From Thermoplasmata archaeon (lineage in GTDB: Archaea; Thermoplasmatota; Thermoplasmata; Halarchaeoplasmatales; Halarchaeoplasmataceae): DNA of 20,760 nucleotides. Where the stretch lies: positions 1 to 20,760 of the forward strand of contig JAFDTZ010000024.1 of the NCBI GenBank assembly GCA_019594305.1, written 5' to 3'. Positions 1-6,904 of this stretch are shown one piece after another. Position 1 is the first letter of the stretch, and every line of letters begins with the position of its first letter. The notes under the pieces were generated by a model. The model ran no database searches and was not told where the DNA came from. It saw nothing but the letters and a program-made list of their open reading frames with translations. A program made the position numbers and the translations under genes.

Positions 1-249
1 TAATACGAGGATCTTCGATCTTTTCAGTTCAATAACAACGTGGGAGAGGTCTTCTTTTAATTCCGAAGTTGCCGTTTCTGCAGCACCGAGAAGAATGGCG
101 GACATGGCAACAAAGGTTTCTCTGTGTGAATGTTCGGGTACATTACCCGCGATATGCATTCCACTCCTTGAAATAAGCGTGACATCTTCTACATCTGGGT
201 TCTCTTTCAATTGTTCTAATAATCTTTCTAGTGAATTAGATGGTGACAT
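1..249 (-). CDS. Roadblock/LC7 domain protein (partial, C-terminus off the window)
   Basis: The minus-strand frame from an ATG at 249 stays open to base 1, giving 83 residues without a stop. It begins MSPSNSLERLLEQLKENPDV, then has a 'VTLISRSGMHIAG' strand, a helix near residues 44-62 (ETFVAMSAILLGAAETA) and a second strand set (HVVIELKRSKILVL). This strand-helix-strand order, with a small-residue-rich helix, matches roadblock/LC7 proteins of the MglB type, usually about 110-130 residues, so roughly a quarter is missing. Such proteins generally dimerise and act with small Ras-like GTPases, but no GTPase gene is visible here. A TATA-like box about 25 bp upstream suggests a leaderless transcript starting at this ATG. 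The family call is good; the partner and role are unknown. Confidence 0.75.
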   Translation of the reverse strand, partial: MSPSNSLERLLEQLKENPDVEDVTLISRSGMHIAGNVPEHSHRETFVAMSAILLGAAETATSELKEDLSHVVIELKRSKILVL

Positions 250-267
250 TTTTACCACTACCTTTTT

Positions 268-278
268 TTAATATAGGA
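268..278 (-). promoter_or_regulatory. TATA-like box for the roadblock gene
   Basis: Read on the minus strand this is CCTATATTAAA, centred about 25 bp upstream of the ATG at 249. That is the spacing expected for an archaeal TATA box driving a leaderless transcript. No clear BRE was assigned. Confidence 0.45.
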
Positions 279-416
279 CACAGATGTTAATCAGAGAGGG
301 TGATTATAAATATTTTGCATGAAGTTCAATTATTTTAACTTCAAAAATTTAAATCGCTAAAATTTACGGTTTTTTAATGAAAAAGGTTATTAACGGTGTG
401 CACGATTACTTCTATT

Positions 417-845
417 ATGCCCGTTACAGATTTCGAGTTGCGGTCGATAGACGCCGAAAGGTTCAGCGAGAAAGGTATGGTTAGGAAGAATATCAGAGTG
501 GACCACAACAGTTCGGTTACTCAGATGAAACCTATTGGTAAGGGAACTACCGAAGTTAGTTTCAGGTTCACCGCCAGTTATTCCGGCATGGGCCGGATAG
601 AGATAGAAGGTAAACTGAAATACGACGGAGGGGGTAAGGAACTCGCCACCAATTGGAGAAAAACCAACAAGATGCCCAACGAGGTAGCCAATGAAATACA
701 TTCCACTATCCTTTCAAATTGTATCCCCGAATCCGTTATGATCGCCAGGGATCTTCAACTTCCGCCTCCTATACCTCTACCCAAGGTAAACATACCTAAA
801 AAGGGAGAGGGTAAGAAACCGACCGGAGGTATGGAGGTAGCCTGA
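417..845 (+). CDS. Conserved archaeal protein of unknown function, possible SecB-like fold
   Basis: This encodes a 142-residue soluble protein beginning MPVTDFELRSIDAERFSEKG. The middle is beta-rich with alternating strands (IRVDHNSSV, TEVSFRFTASYSG, GRIEIEGKLKY). A helix follows (NEVANEIHSTILSNC), then a proline-rich tail 'LPPPIPLPKV' and a low-complexity Lys/Gly end. The pattern of strands, a 'Y-x-G' turn and a long C-terminal helix recalls the SecB chaperone fold, but this is an impression rather than a family assignment. The ATG at 417 was chosen; an in-frame GTG at 396 would add seven residues (MCTITSI). TATA-like stretches lie at 347-355 and 386-393. It is the first gene of an apparent run that continues with the genes at 883 and 1437. 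No signal peptide or membrane segment is seen. Confidence 0.7.
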   Translation: MPVTDFELRSIDAERFSEKGMVRKNIRVDHNSSVTQMKPIGKGTTEVSFRFTASYSGMGRIEIEGKLKYDGGGKELATNWRKTNKMPNEVANEIHSTILSNCIPESVMIARDLQLPPPIPLPKVNIPKKGEGKKPTGGMEVA

Positions 846-870
846 TCCAGGAGGGAGTATCTTACCGTAT

Positions 871-878
871 AAGGAGGG
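871..878 (+). promoter_or_regulatory. Strong Shine-Dalgarno site that fixes a TTG start
   Basis: AAGGAGGG lies 4 bases before the TTG at 883. The nearby ATG at 891 is in another frame, so this site decides that the next gene starts with TTG. It also suggests that this gene is translated from a leadered, probably polycistronic message. Confidence 0.75.
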
Positions 879-882
879 TATC

Positions 883-1440
883 TTGATATCATGGAATGGC
901 CATGTAAATGCTTCTGCCATAGGTGCGGATATTGACCGGGATGAGCTCGAACTGAAGTTTAGAGTTTATTGTCCATCGGATACGGAAAGAAATCTCCGGG
1001 TCAATCCGAGATTCACATACTCACTCACGGATAACCCCAGATTACTCTTCAAAGCCGCACTTACCGGTAATAACCAACCAGTATGTGAATTAAACAAAGG
1101 GGAAATTCTCGCGAAAGATGACTTTCATTATCCAAGGGACGCTACCCGAGTCTATTTCTGCCAACTGAAGGATTCTCTACACGGTACGGTGACCGACGAA
1201 TACGGTAGTTCCGAATATTATGAGCATACGGCCTCTATCTTACATCATCATGGTGACGGTGTTTCCATAGGCCGTGAGGATCCGCATATCGATGCAATGG
1301 TTTATGCCAGCAGGTACAACTTGGTTGACGGAGAAAAAATAAAAAATGAGATAAGACAAAGGGTGAAAAAAATACTGAAGGGCGAAAAAGGTGACCTTAC
1401 GGAAAGGATACTTATGCACGTCGAAGGTGGTGAACCATGA
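883..1440 (+). CDS. DUF447-like protein (flavin-binding split-barrel type, tentative)
   Basis: This 185-residue soluble protein starts at a TTG behind a perfect AAGGAGGG site. The N-terminal part runs 'GHVNASAIGADI', 'LELKFRVYCPSDTERNL', 'FTYSLTDNPRLLFKAAL'. That resembles the order seen in archaeal DUF447 proteins: an N-terminal 'pNaaPiG'-type segment, a 'y.gs.T..Nl' segment and a 'vN.t.Dp.lf..Aal' segment. These proteins have a flavin-reductase-like split barrel. The assignment rests on recalled patterns and is tentative. The C-terminal third (residues 140-178) is helical and charged. A His-rich stretch 'SILHHHGDG' lies near residue 118. The gene overlaps the PHP gene by four bases (ATGA), so the two are probably translationally coupled. 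The biochemical role is unknown. Confidence 0.7.
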   Translation: MISWNGHVNASAIGADIDRDELELKFRVYCPSDTERNLRVNPRFTYSLTDNPRLLFKAALTGNNQPVCELNKGEILAKDDFHYPRDATRVYFCQLKDSLHGTVTDEYGSSEYYEHTASILHHHGDGVSIGREDPHIDAMVYASRYNLVDGEKIKNEIRQRVKKILKGEKGDLTERILMHVEGGEP

Positions 1441-2093
1441 AATTCGATCTACATATCCATTCCATGTATTCATCGGATTCGAAATCCCGTCCAAAGGATA
1501 TAATTAGGTACGCGGAGAAAAAAGAATTGGATGGTTTTGCAATCACCGACCACAACAATTTGAGATGGTGGGGGAAGATAAAGAACGTAGATACCCCCCT
1601 CATTATGATACCCGGTATAGAGATCAGCACGGATAAAGGCCACATGATCGCCCTCGGACTTCAAGAAGAGATAGAGCCTCGCAGTGCCTTGGAAGAGACA
1701 ATAGAGCTGATAGACGAATCCCATGGCATAACCATCGCGGCACACCCCTATCGTTTCTGGTCCGGTATCGGTGAGAAGGCGGTGTTGGATAACCACTGGA
1801 GTGCTATCGAGGGACTCAATGGTCGAAGTGGTCATAAAGATAACTATCGTGCTCGGAAACTAGCAAAAAGGATGAGTTTACCTATTGTCGGAGGCAGCGA
1901 TAGTCACAATTACGATACGATAGGCAAGGCCTTCACACTGGTGGAGGATGTGAGCACATGGGAGGATGTGATCAGTGAGATTCAAAAAGGGAAAACATCC
2001 GTATCGGGTGATAATAGAGATATAAAAGAAACTTTAAAGTATACCAAAAAATCCGTTAGTGGTTGGTTGGGTAGAGGATTCAAACGGATTTGA
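1437..2093 (+). CDS. PHP-domain metal-dependent phosphoesterase
   Basis: This is a 218-residue single-domain PHP protein. The metal-binding motifs appear in order: D4-L-H6-I-H8 at the start, 'AITDHNN' with D38 and H39, 'PGIEIS' with E62, H69 in 'GHMIALG', H103 in 'AAHPYR', and D155/H157 in 'GGSDSH'. This set matches stand-alone PHP phosphoesterases, which bind a metal cluster and hydrolyse phosphoesters. The sequence does not tell whether the substrate is a nucleotide, sugar phosphate or oligonucleotide. The segment 'IEGLNGRSGHKDN' (124-136) is also typical of the family. The start codon lies inside the stop of the preceding gene (ATGA overlap). The stop is two bases from the convergent DUF368 gene. 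Family confidence is high; substrate unknown. Confidence 0.92.
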   Translation: MKFDLHIHSMYSSDSKSRPKDIIRYAEKKELDGFAITDHNNLRWWGKIKNVDTPLIMIPGIEISTDKGHMIALGLQEEIEPRSALEETIELIDESHGITIAAHPYRFWSGIGEKAVLDNHWSAIEGLNGRSGHKDNYRARKLAKRMSLPIVGGSDSHNYDTIGKAFTLVEDVSTWEDVISEIQKGKTSVSGDNRDIKETLKYTKKSVSGWLGRGFKRI

Positions 2094-2095
2094 TA

Positions 2096-2962
2096 TCAGG
2101 CGGATTCGTCTTTTTTCTCCATCCACAGATATTTAAGTTCTAATATCGACACTGTGACCGCACCGGCGGCGGCGGGGATAACTATCTCGTAAATACTGGG
2201 TGAAACCGACATTGCGTTTTCAATAGGCACCCTTAGTCCTCCTAACATCAAACCGAATAGGAAGGACATGGTGATACTTCTGTGTTTGTTAATAAGATAT
2301 TCCACCACTCTCGAGAAGCCGAAAAGACCGATTACCGCCCCGGTCATGAATATGATTATCAAAGGTATGTCCATCCTATTTAACGCGCTAAGCATATAAT
2401 GATACTGTTGAAGGAAGACGAGCATGAAAGCGCCCGATATACCCGGGAGTACCATGGTGATTATAGCAAGTGCGCCGGCCGCGAAAATAACCTGTGGTGA
2501 ATGATTGGTTTCAATAGAGCTCATACCAAGGAACAGATACGCTGAAAAAAAACCTATCACGCCGAATAGAACGTTAGAAAAGTCCAGCCTCTCGATATAT
2601 TTGTATATTATACCTACGGAGGCAAGGATAAGGCCCAGGAAGAAAGAATAGATTATGGCGGTGTGGGCATCCAGTAGGTACTCGATGACCCTAGCTATAG
2701 ATAGTGAGGCGATCAATATCCCGATACACAGTGGTATTAAAAAGGGGTAATCGATATCTTTAAGTCTCTTTTTAAGCTCCTTTCGTCCGCCTTTAATAAT
2801 CTTTATAGGACTGCTGAGAGGGATGGTGTTTATCGCGTGTACTAATCTGTCATATATACCCGTTATCAAGGCAAGGGTACCACCGGATACGCCGGGCACT
2901 ATATTAGCCATGCCTATGAGCATGCCCAGAAACACCCGTTCCAAGAACTTTTTTACTTTCAT
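2096..2962 (-). CDS. DUF368 membrane protein, probable polyprenyl-phosphate translocase (PopT-like)
   Basis: This 288-residue polytopic membrane protein carries both DUF368 signatures: 'ANIVPGVSGGT' at 19-29 and 'VLPGISGAF' at 171-179. The two halves are visibly related: 'ARVIEYLLDAHTAIIYSF' (90-107) corresponds to 'SRVVEYLINKHRSITMSF' (217-234), each followed by a Gly-Leu-rich helix. This fits an internally duplicated transporter. Bacterial DUF368 proteins (PopT) have been implicated, together with DedA proteins, in returning undecaprenyl phosphate across the membrane. In an archaeon the natural cargo would be dolichyl-type phosphate, which is inference. A TATA-like box sits about 30 bp upstream of the ATG, so a short-leader transcript is likely. 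It ends two bases from the convergent PHP gene. Confidence 0.9.
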   Translation of the reverse strand: MKVKKFLERVFLGMLIGMANIVPGVSGGTLALITGIYDRLVHAINTIPLSSPIKIIKGGRKELKKRLKDIDYPFLIPLCIGILIASLSIARVIEYLLDAHTAIIYSFFLGLILASVGIIYKYIERLDFSNVLFGVIGFFSAYLFLGMSSIETNHSPQVIFAAGALAIITMVLPGISGAFMLVFLQQYHYMLSALNRMDIPLIIIFMTGAVIGLFGFSRVVEYLINKHRSITMSFLFGLMLGGLRVPIENAMSVSPSIYEIVIPAAAGAVTVSILELKYLWMEKKDESA

Positions 2963-2988
2963 AATATATCAAGCCGTACTACACGATG

Positions 2989-2998
2989 GGATATATTG
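2989..2998 (-). promoter_or_regulatory. TATA-like box for the DUF368 gene
   Basis: The minus strand reads CAATATATCC, centred about 31 bp before the ATG at 2962. This places the predicted transcription start within a few bases of the start codon. It also implies that the DUF368 gene need not depend on the TraB-like gene upstream. Confidence 0.45.
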
Positions 2999-3008
2999 TT
3001 TTCCACTG

Positions 3009-4193
3009 TTAACCTATGAATGCTATGAAGATAGGTAATACGATAAACAGTCCTACCCATGTGAACACGTTGGAAAATATCCCTACCATAAATACCTTGA
3101 TCACGTTATTTGATAGGAATTCGTTGGCCGAACCGCAGGATGTTACCTCTTTTATATCGGACACCTTCGGGTTTCTGACCTTTAGCTCAACATAACCTGC
3201 TATCCATCCGGGACCGATCAATGTCAAGGACATAAACGGTGCCAGGAAGAATGAAGTGATTATGGATAGAGGGTGACCTCTGGCCAAGGAAGCTCCCAGG
3301 GCAGCCATACCCCCTACCGCTAGAAACCAGTACAACCATGCCCGCCATATGTTAAGCACATCCGAGAAAAAGAATAGATACACCGCTAGAGAGATGAAGA
3401 AAAGGGGCGATACGAACCGTAATGCTTTGGTATAAACACGTTTTGTCACCTCCTCAAGATGTTGGTATCCACTAACTTCACCATGTATCCTTTCACTTTT
3501 TTTTATCATCCTAATCTCATGGGCAATATCCTTGAGCTTACTTTCCGGTATGACCGCTAGAATCTTACCGTCCTTTGAATACTCTAATATCTTCTTGGAG
3601 ATATACTCTATGCGTTCACCTTTTGCTTTCTTCGCGGAAACAGGTGCGAATTTTGAGATGCTGGTGAGTACGCCATCCACCATATCATCGTGCATTTCCA
3701 TATGGATGATGGTCTTTGATTTTTTATGTTCAGAAAATGAGAGCATGGACGATTTGAAATACCATACCATACGGAGTTTTTCCGAGGGGGACATGCCCTT
3801 CATTGCCCGGGCGAGTACCAATGTAACGTCCATATCTATAAATTCAGTGTTAACATCGAGATCCTTTGTTAGGGGTACCAACTGAGCGATATGGATCTCC
3901 GGTTCGACATCTTTGAAAATTCGTAGATTTTCCCGTACAGCGTCTATGAAGGCTTGATATATTATGGTCCCGGTCATGCCTTCTTTGTATTCCGGTAGCA
4001 AAGGTTTTTCCCTCCACTGATCACGTCCTTCCATGGTTTCAAAACGCTTTTCGCACAAGGCGAGACCGATGGTATCCGGATCATGTACTTCCAGTAGGCG
4101 GACCAAATCTTCTTTAAAATCTTTACCTTCTATAAAGTCAATACCTACAAGAACGATATCTTTATTCAACACCTTCACTGTGGGCTTATGCAT
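3009..4193 (-). CDS. TraB-family membrane protein with degenerate active-site motifs
   Basis: This 394-residue protein has a cytosolic-type N-terminal TraB domain (about 1-230) and a C-terminal membrane region with about four hydrophobic segments (257-280, 285-303, 309-334, 365-393). Family marks that remain are 'ALCEKR' at 45-50, equivalent to ELCxxR, and the membrane-region motif 'GPGWIAGYVELKVRNPKVSD' (327-346). The usual first motif G-T-A-H is here G17-I-D-F20, and the usual second 'VGAGH' site reads 'VIPES' (214-218). Both histidines expected of TraB/Tiki-type enzymes are therefore absent. The ATG at 4193 is preceded by no clear Shine-Dalgarno site. The downstream DUF368 gene has its own TATA-like box. 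The family call is firm; loss of catalysis is inferred from the missing residues. Confidence 0.85.
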   Translation of the reverse strand: MHKPTVKVLNKDIVLVGIDFIEGKDFKEDLVRLLEVHDPDTIGLALCEKRFETMEGRDQWREKPLLPEYKEGMTGTIIYQAFIDAVRENLRIFKDVEPEIHIAQLVPLTKDLDVNTEFIDMDVTLVLARAMKGMSPSEKLRMVWYFKSSMLSFSEHKKSKTIIHMEMHDDMVDGVLTSISKFAPVSAKKAKGERIEYISKKILEYSKDGKILAVIPESKLKDIAHEIRMIKKSERIHGEVSGYQHLEEVTKRVYTKALRFVSPLFFISLAVYLFFFSDVLNIWRAWLYWFLAVGGMAALGASLARGHPLSIITSFFLAPFMSLTLIGPGWIAGYVELKVRNPKVSDIKEVTSCGSANEFLSNNVIKVFMVGIFSNVFTWVGLFIVLPIFIAFIG

Positions 4194-4250
4194 CTGGGTA
4201 TGTTCAACACCTTCAGGTTAAAAACCTTTTTCATATCCGGGGATAAAATG

Positions 4251-4835
4251 TCAATACCCCGTGGAAAATCCTTTTTTGTTTTTTAAGATCATGGACATAG
4301 CGATGAATGCCAGTAACAAAGGAAAAAGCATTGCAAAACAGTATTCATCTGTAACCGCTCTGTATGTCATCAATAGGGCTACAAGGAAGGAGTTTAGCAC
4401 TGCAAATATCGATCCGGTTAAAGAGACGGCGAAGGAGTATGTGTTGATAGAACTGAAAGCACCGGCTAATATTATAGCTAGGTATATGAAACCTGCGAAG
4501 GCCACACCTATTATAGTGGATGAATATTCTCCGGCCGCGTTGCCTGCGACTAAGGATATGTACAGTAATGGGATCAAAAAGAAAGGAATAGATGCAAGCA
4601 GGAGTCCACCGCAGATCTTAAGCATCTTCCTATCTCCCAGATCGTTATCCGGTCTAGGATAAAGACCCCTGTAAAGTTCCCAGGCATAATCTGCCTCCTT
4701 AATATTGCCCAGATCTGTTCTATCATGGTAGTACATCCTGCAGTAGGGACACGTGACGCTTAGAGTCGGTTCGCTTGATACCTTCACATAAAATCTGGCT
4801 CTACAGCGAGGGCAAATCGTTAGCAAATACTTCAT
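4251..4835 (-). CDS. Zinc-ribbon membrane protein of unknown function
   Basis: The 194-residue product begins with a zinc ribbon: C8-P-R-C11 and C29-P-Y-C32 within the first 35 residues. A soluble linker follows (about 36-69), then about four hydrophobic helices starting near residue 72 (e.g. LLLASIPFFLIPLLYISL, and YLAIILAGAF). The layout, a cytosolic zinc ribbon on a small four-helix membrane domain, is common in archaea and usually has no known function. The start at 4835 is supported by a TATA-like box about 26 bp upstream and by a G-rich site just before the ATG (see the hairpin entry). It lies 39 bp downstream of SRP54 on the same strand, so co-expression with this membrane-targeting gene is possible. 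No family name can be given. Confidence 0.8.
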   Translation of the reverse strand: MKYLLTICPRCRARFYVKVSSEPTLSVTCPYCRMYYHDRTDLGNIKEADYAWELYRGLYPRPDNDLGDRKMLKICGGLLLASIPFFLIPLLYISLVAGNAAGEYSSTIIGVAFAGFIYLAIILAGAFSSINTYSFAVSLTGSIFAVLNSFLVALLMTYRAVTDEYCFAMLFPLLLAFIAMSMILKNKKGFSTGY

Positions 4836-4837
4836 TA

Positions 4838-4858
4838 CCCCCTAAATCTATCGGGGGG
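4838..4858 (-). promoter_or_regulatory. Hairpin that would sequester the ribosome-binding site
   Basis: On the minus-strand transcript six C residues are followed by a 10-base spacer (GATAGATTTA) and GGGGG, then TA and the ATG of the zinc-ribbon gene. GGGGGT can pair with the archaeal anti-Shine-Dalgarno sequence with one G-U pair, so the hairpin would hide the ribosome site. A TATA-like stretch (ACTATATCC, about 4858-4866) sits just upstream and could instead give a leaderless message lacking the hairpin. Function is inferred. Confidence 0.4.
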
Positions 4859-4874
4859 ATATAGTGTTTATGCA

Positions 4875-6209
4875 TTAAAAGTTGATCTTACCTTCATCCA
4901 GTTGCTTAAGTATCTGCTTTCTCATCCTTCGATTCCCCGCGAAACCCTTTATTGCCTTTTTTGCTTTTTTATAATGTGAAAGCAGATCACGTATGTCCCC
5001 GGGGGTTCTCCCGCTGCCACGAGCGATCCTCTTTACCCGTTGGCGTTTGATCAATTCCGGGTTTTCCATCTCCTCTTCCGTCATACTATCCATAATAATT
5101 CGGAAAGCCTTAAGTTTTCTCTGTGTATTCATTATTTCATCTTCGGACATCTTTGTCGGACCTATTGGAAGCATGTCCATTATCTTCTGCAACGGACCTA
5201 CACCGGCAAGCATCTCCATCTGTTCGTACATGTCCTTAAGATTAAAATCTCCGGAAAGCATCTTTTTCGCTGTACGCTCGGCCGTCTTTTCATCCATCAC
5301 TTCCTCGGCCTTTTCCAGCAATCCCTTGAGGTCCCCCATGCCTAGAAGACGTGAGATGAACCTAGTAGGTTCGAAGGATTCCAGATCCCCGATACGTTCT
5401 CCGGTACCGATAAAAACTACAGGTGCATCGGTGGCGGCGACGGCACTGAGAGCCCCTCCGCCCTTTGCACTACCATCCAATTTGGTGATTATGGTCTTTG
5501 TTACCCCTACTGCTTCATGAAACGCCTTTGCCTGGGGTCCCGCTTGCTGACCCACGGTTGCATCGATAGTAAGAATTATTTCGTCGGGGTTAGCAATATT
5601 TTTTATGTATTGTATCTCCTTGATAAGTTCCTTTTCAAGGGAATGTCTTCCCGAAGTGTCGACTATTTTAACGTCATAGTCTTTGAAACGTTTCATGCCG
5701 TTTCTGACAACTATGGGTGCCTTTTTAGCGTCGGGTTCACCGTATACGGGTACCCCGGCATCCTCGGCCACCTGTTCCAACTGCTCGTAGGCAGCAGGTC
5801 TATGTGTATCTCCTGCTATCAAAGCGGTGCTCAGTCCTCTTTTTTGAAAGTAAGTCGCAAGTTTACCACATGTGGTGGTCTTACCGTTTCCATAAAGACC
5901 GACCATCATTATTGTTTGAGGCTTTAGTTTCATCTCCGTCCCTTCGCCGAGTATATTGACAAACTCTTCGTGTATTATACGTATCACGTGTTCCCTCGAC
6001 GTCATACCCGCAGGGGGTTTTTCCGTGAGTGCCCTGTCTCTGAGTTTGTCTGTTAACTTCCTGGCAAGAAGGATGTTCATATCGGCTTCTATCATTGCCC
6101 TTTGGAGGTCCTTCACCAGTTCGTCCACAAGGTTCTTGTCGATGCGTGTGGCATTAACTATACGCTTTACCGCGCCCTGGAGTCCGTCCTTCAGTTTATC
6201 GATGGCCAT
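4875..6209 (-). CDS. srp54: Signal recognition particle protein SRP54
   Basis: This 444-residue GTPase of the co-translational targeting pathway binds SRP RNA and signal sequences and docks with FtsY. The helical N domain spans about 1-85. The G domain has the P-loop 'GLYGNGKTTT' (104-113), 'DTHRPAA' (134-140), 'DTSGRH' (184-189) and 'TKLDGSAKGGG' (242-252). The Met-rich M domain follows from about 300, with the RNA-binding stretch 'RVKRIARGSGRTPGDIRDLL' near 395-415 and a basic C-terminus. Length is normal for archaeal SRP54. The P-loop has Tyr where most SRP GTPases have Gln, and Asn where Ser or Ala is usual. A TATA-like box (AAATATTTAT, 6238-6247) is about 33 bp upstream. IscU lies upstream on the same strand. 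Identity is certain; the unusual P-loop does not remove any core Gly, Lys or Thr. Confidence 0.98.
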   Translation of the reverse strand: MAIDKLKDGLQGAVKRIVNATRIDKNLVDELVKDLQRAMIEADMNILLARKLTDKLRDRALTEKPPAGMTSREHVIRIIHEEFVNILGEGTEMKLKPQTIMMVGLYGNGKTTTCGKLATYFQKRGLSTALIAGDTHRPAAYEQLEQVAEDAGVPVYGEPDAKKAPIVVRNGMKRFKDYDVKIVDTSGRHSLEKELIKEIQYIKNIANPDEIILTIDATVGQQAGPQAKAFHEAVGVTKTIITKLDGSAKGGGALSAVAATDAPVVFIGTGERIGDLESFEPTRFISRLLGMGDLKGLLEKAEEVMDEKTAERTAKKMLSGDFNLKDMYEQMEMLAGVGPLQKIMDMLPIGPTKMSEDEIMNTQRKLKAFRIIMDSMTEEEMENPELIKRQRVKRIARGSGRTPGDIRDLLSHYKKAKKAIKGFAGNRRMRKQILKQLDEGKINF

Positions 6210-6237
6210 TTTCTTACATTCCTAGGTCTTATGTGAT

Positions 6238-6247
6238 AATAAATATT
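6238..6247 (-). promoter_or_regulatory. TATA-like box for srp54
   Basis: The minus strand reads AAATATTTAT about 30-38 bp upstream of the SRP54 ATG, in the 55-bp gap after iscU. It suggests that srp54 has its own promoter with a short leader. Confidence 0.4.
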
Positions 6248-6264
6248 TTTGGTTTGGGGTAACA

Positions 6265-6675
6265 CTACTCGTCAAGGTCTATCCCTTCTATTTCCTTTCC
6301 CGCCTCACGCAGATAATCCTTGATCGCCTCCTTAAGGGCATCCGCCGCCAGATTCGAGCAGTGCATCTTTATGGGCGGAAGGCCTTCAAGCTCGTAAGCT
6401 ACGTCGTCCCTTGTTATATCGTAGGCCTCTTTCAACGTCTTACCCTTTGCCATCTCCGTTACCATGGACGATGTTGCAATAGCTGCGGCACAGCCGAAGG
6501 TTTTGAAGGTGATATCAGTGATAACGTCATCCTCCACCTTTATGTATATCTTCATGAGGTCACCGCATACGGGATTACCGGCTTCGCCGATGGCACTGGC
6601 ATCTTCGAGTTCACCCATGTTACGGGGATTCTGGAAGTGCTCCATGACTACCTTGCTGTACAGATCTTTTGCCAT
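6265..6675 (-). CDS. iscU: Iron-sulfur cluster scaffold protein IscU
   Basis: This is a 136-residue scaffold on which [2Fe-2S] clusters are assembled from cysteine-desulfurase sulfur before transfer to apoproteins. The three ligand cysteines are present: C37 in 'GNPVCGD', C62 in 'FGCAAAIATSS' and C106 in 'MHCSNLA'. D39 and H105 are also present, as in canonical IscU. The ATG at 6675 (MAKDLYSKVV) was chosen because it aligns with the usual IscU N-terminus. An in-frame TTG at 6684 would add three residues. A TATA-like box at 6706-6714 predicts a start of transcription near 6684, so the leader would be very short. The gene ends with TAG. No IscS or HscA gene is in the window, so the sulfur donor must be encoded elsewhere. 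Confidence 0.97.
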   Translation of the reverse strand: MAKDLYSKVVMEHFQNPRNMGELEDASAIGEAGNPVCGDLMKIYIKVEDDVITDITFKTFGCAAAIATSSMVTEMAKGKTLKEAYDITRDDVAYELEGLPPIKMHCSNLAADALKEAIKDYLREAGKEIEGIDLDE

Positions 6676-6705
6676 ATTGATCAACCGTTCTTAACCTTAA
6701 GTCGG

Positions 6706-6714
6706 TAATATATG
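6706..6714 (-). promoter_or_regulatory. TATA-like box for iscU
   Basis: The minus strand reads CATATATTA, about 31-39 bp upstream of the chosen ATG and about 26 bp from position 6684. This supports a short-leader message. Confidence 0.5.
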
Positions 6715-6751
6715 TTGTCCTTTCAACCGTGTTATCGGAAAGATCCTTCTT

Positions 6752-6904
6752 TTATACCGTTCCTTTTCCGACATGACCACAATAATCACATCTATTCTTA
6801 TTTATTAATCTTTCCTCGAATTTCTTTTCAGCCAGTGCATGATATCCATTCTTTCCCAAAAAGATATCTGCACACTCTATACATGTTCTTTTGATACCGT
6901 CTAT
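6752..6904 (-). pseudogene. Small zinc-ribbon ORF without a standard start codon
   Basis: The minus-strand frame read from 6904 gives IDGIKRTCIECADIF, then a Lys/Glu-rich helix and a C-terminal 'NRCDYCGHVGKGTV' before a TAA. Two CxxC pairs about 30 residues apart make a convincing small zinc-ribbon protein of 50 residues. The frame is open from 6922 after a TAA at 6923-6925, but it contains no ATG, GTG or TTG before the first Cys pair. A TATA-like stretch (AGTATATTGG, about 6931-6940) is placed so that transcription would start near the ATA codon at 6904. Three readings are possible: a gene whose ATG mutated to ATA, a frameshifted longer gene whose 5' part lies in another frame (an ATG at about 7026), or ATA used as a start. 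Protein-like composition is seen; expression is unknown. Confidence 0.35.

Noticed and set aside
377..484. ATG-started 35-codon ORF exactly where a leaderless transcript from the TATA-like box at 347-355 would begin
   Set aside because: It overlaps the conserved protein at 417 in another frame, has no recognisable motif, and one such match is expected by chance. It could be a leader peptide but there is no support.
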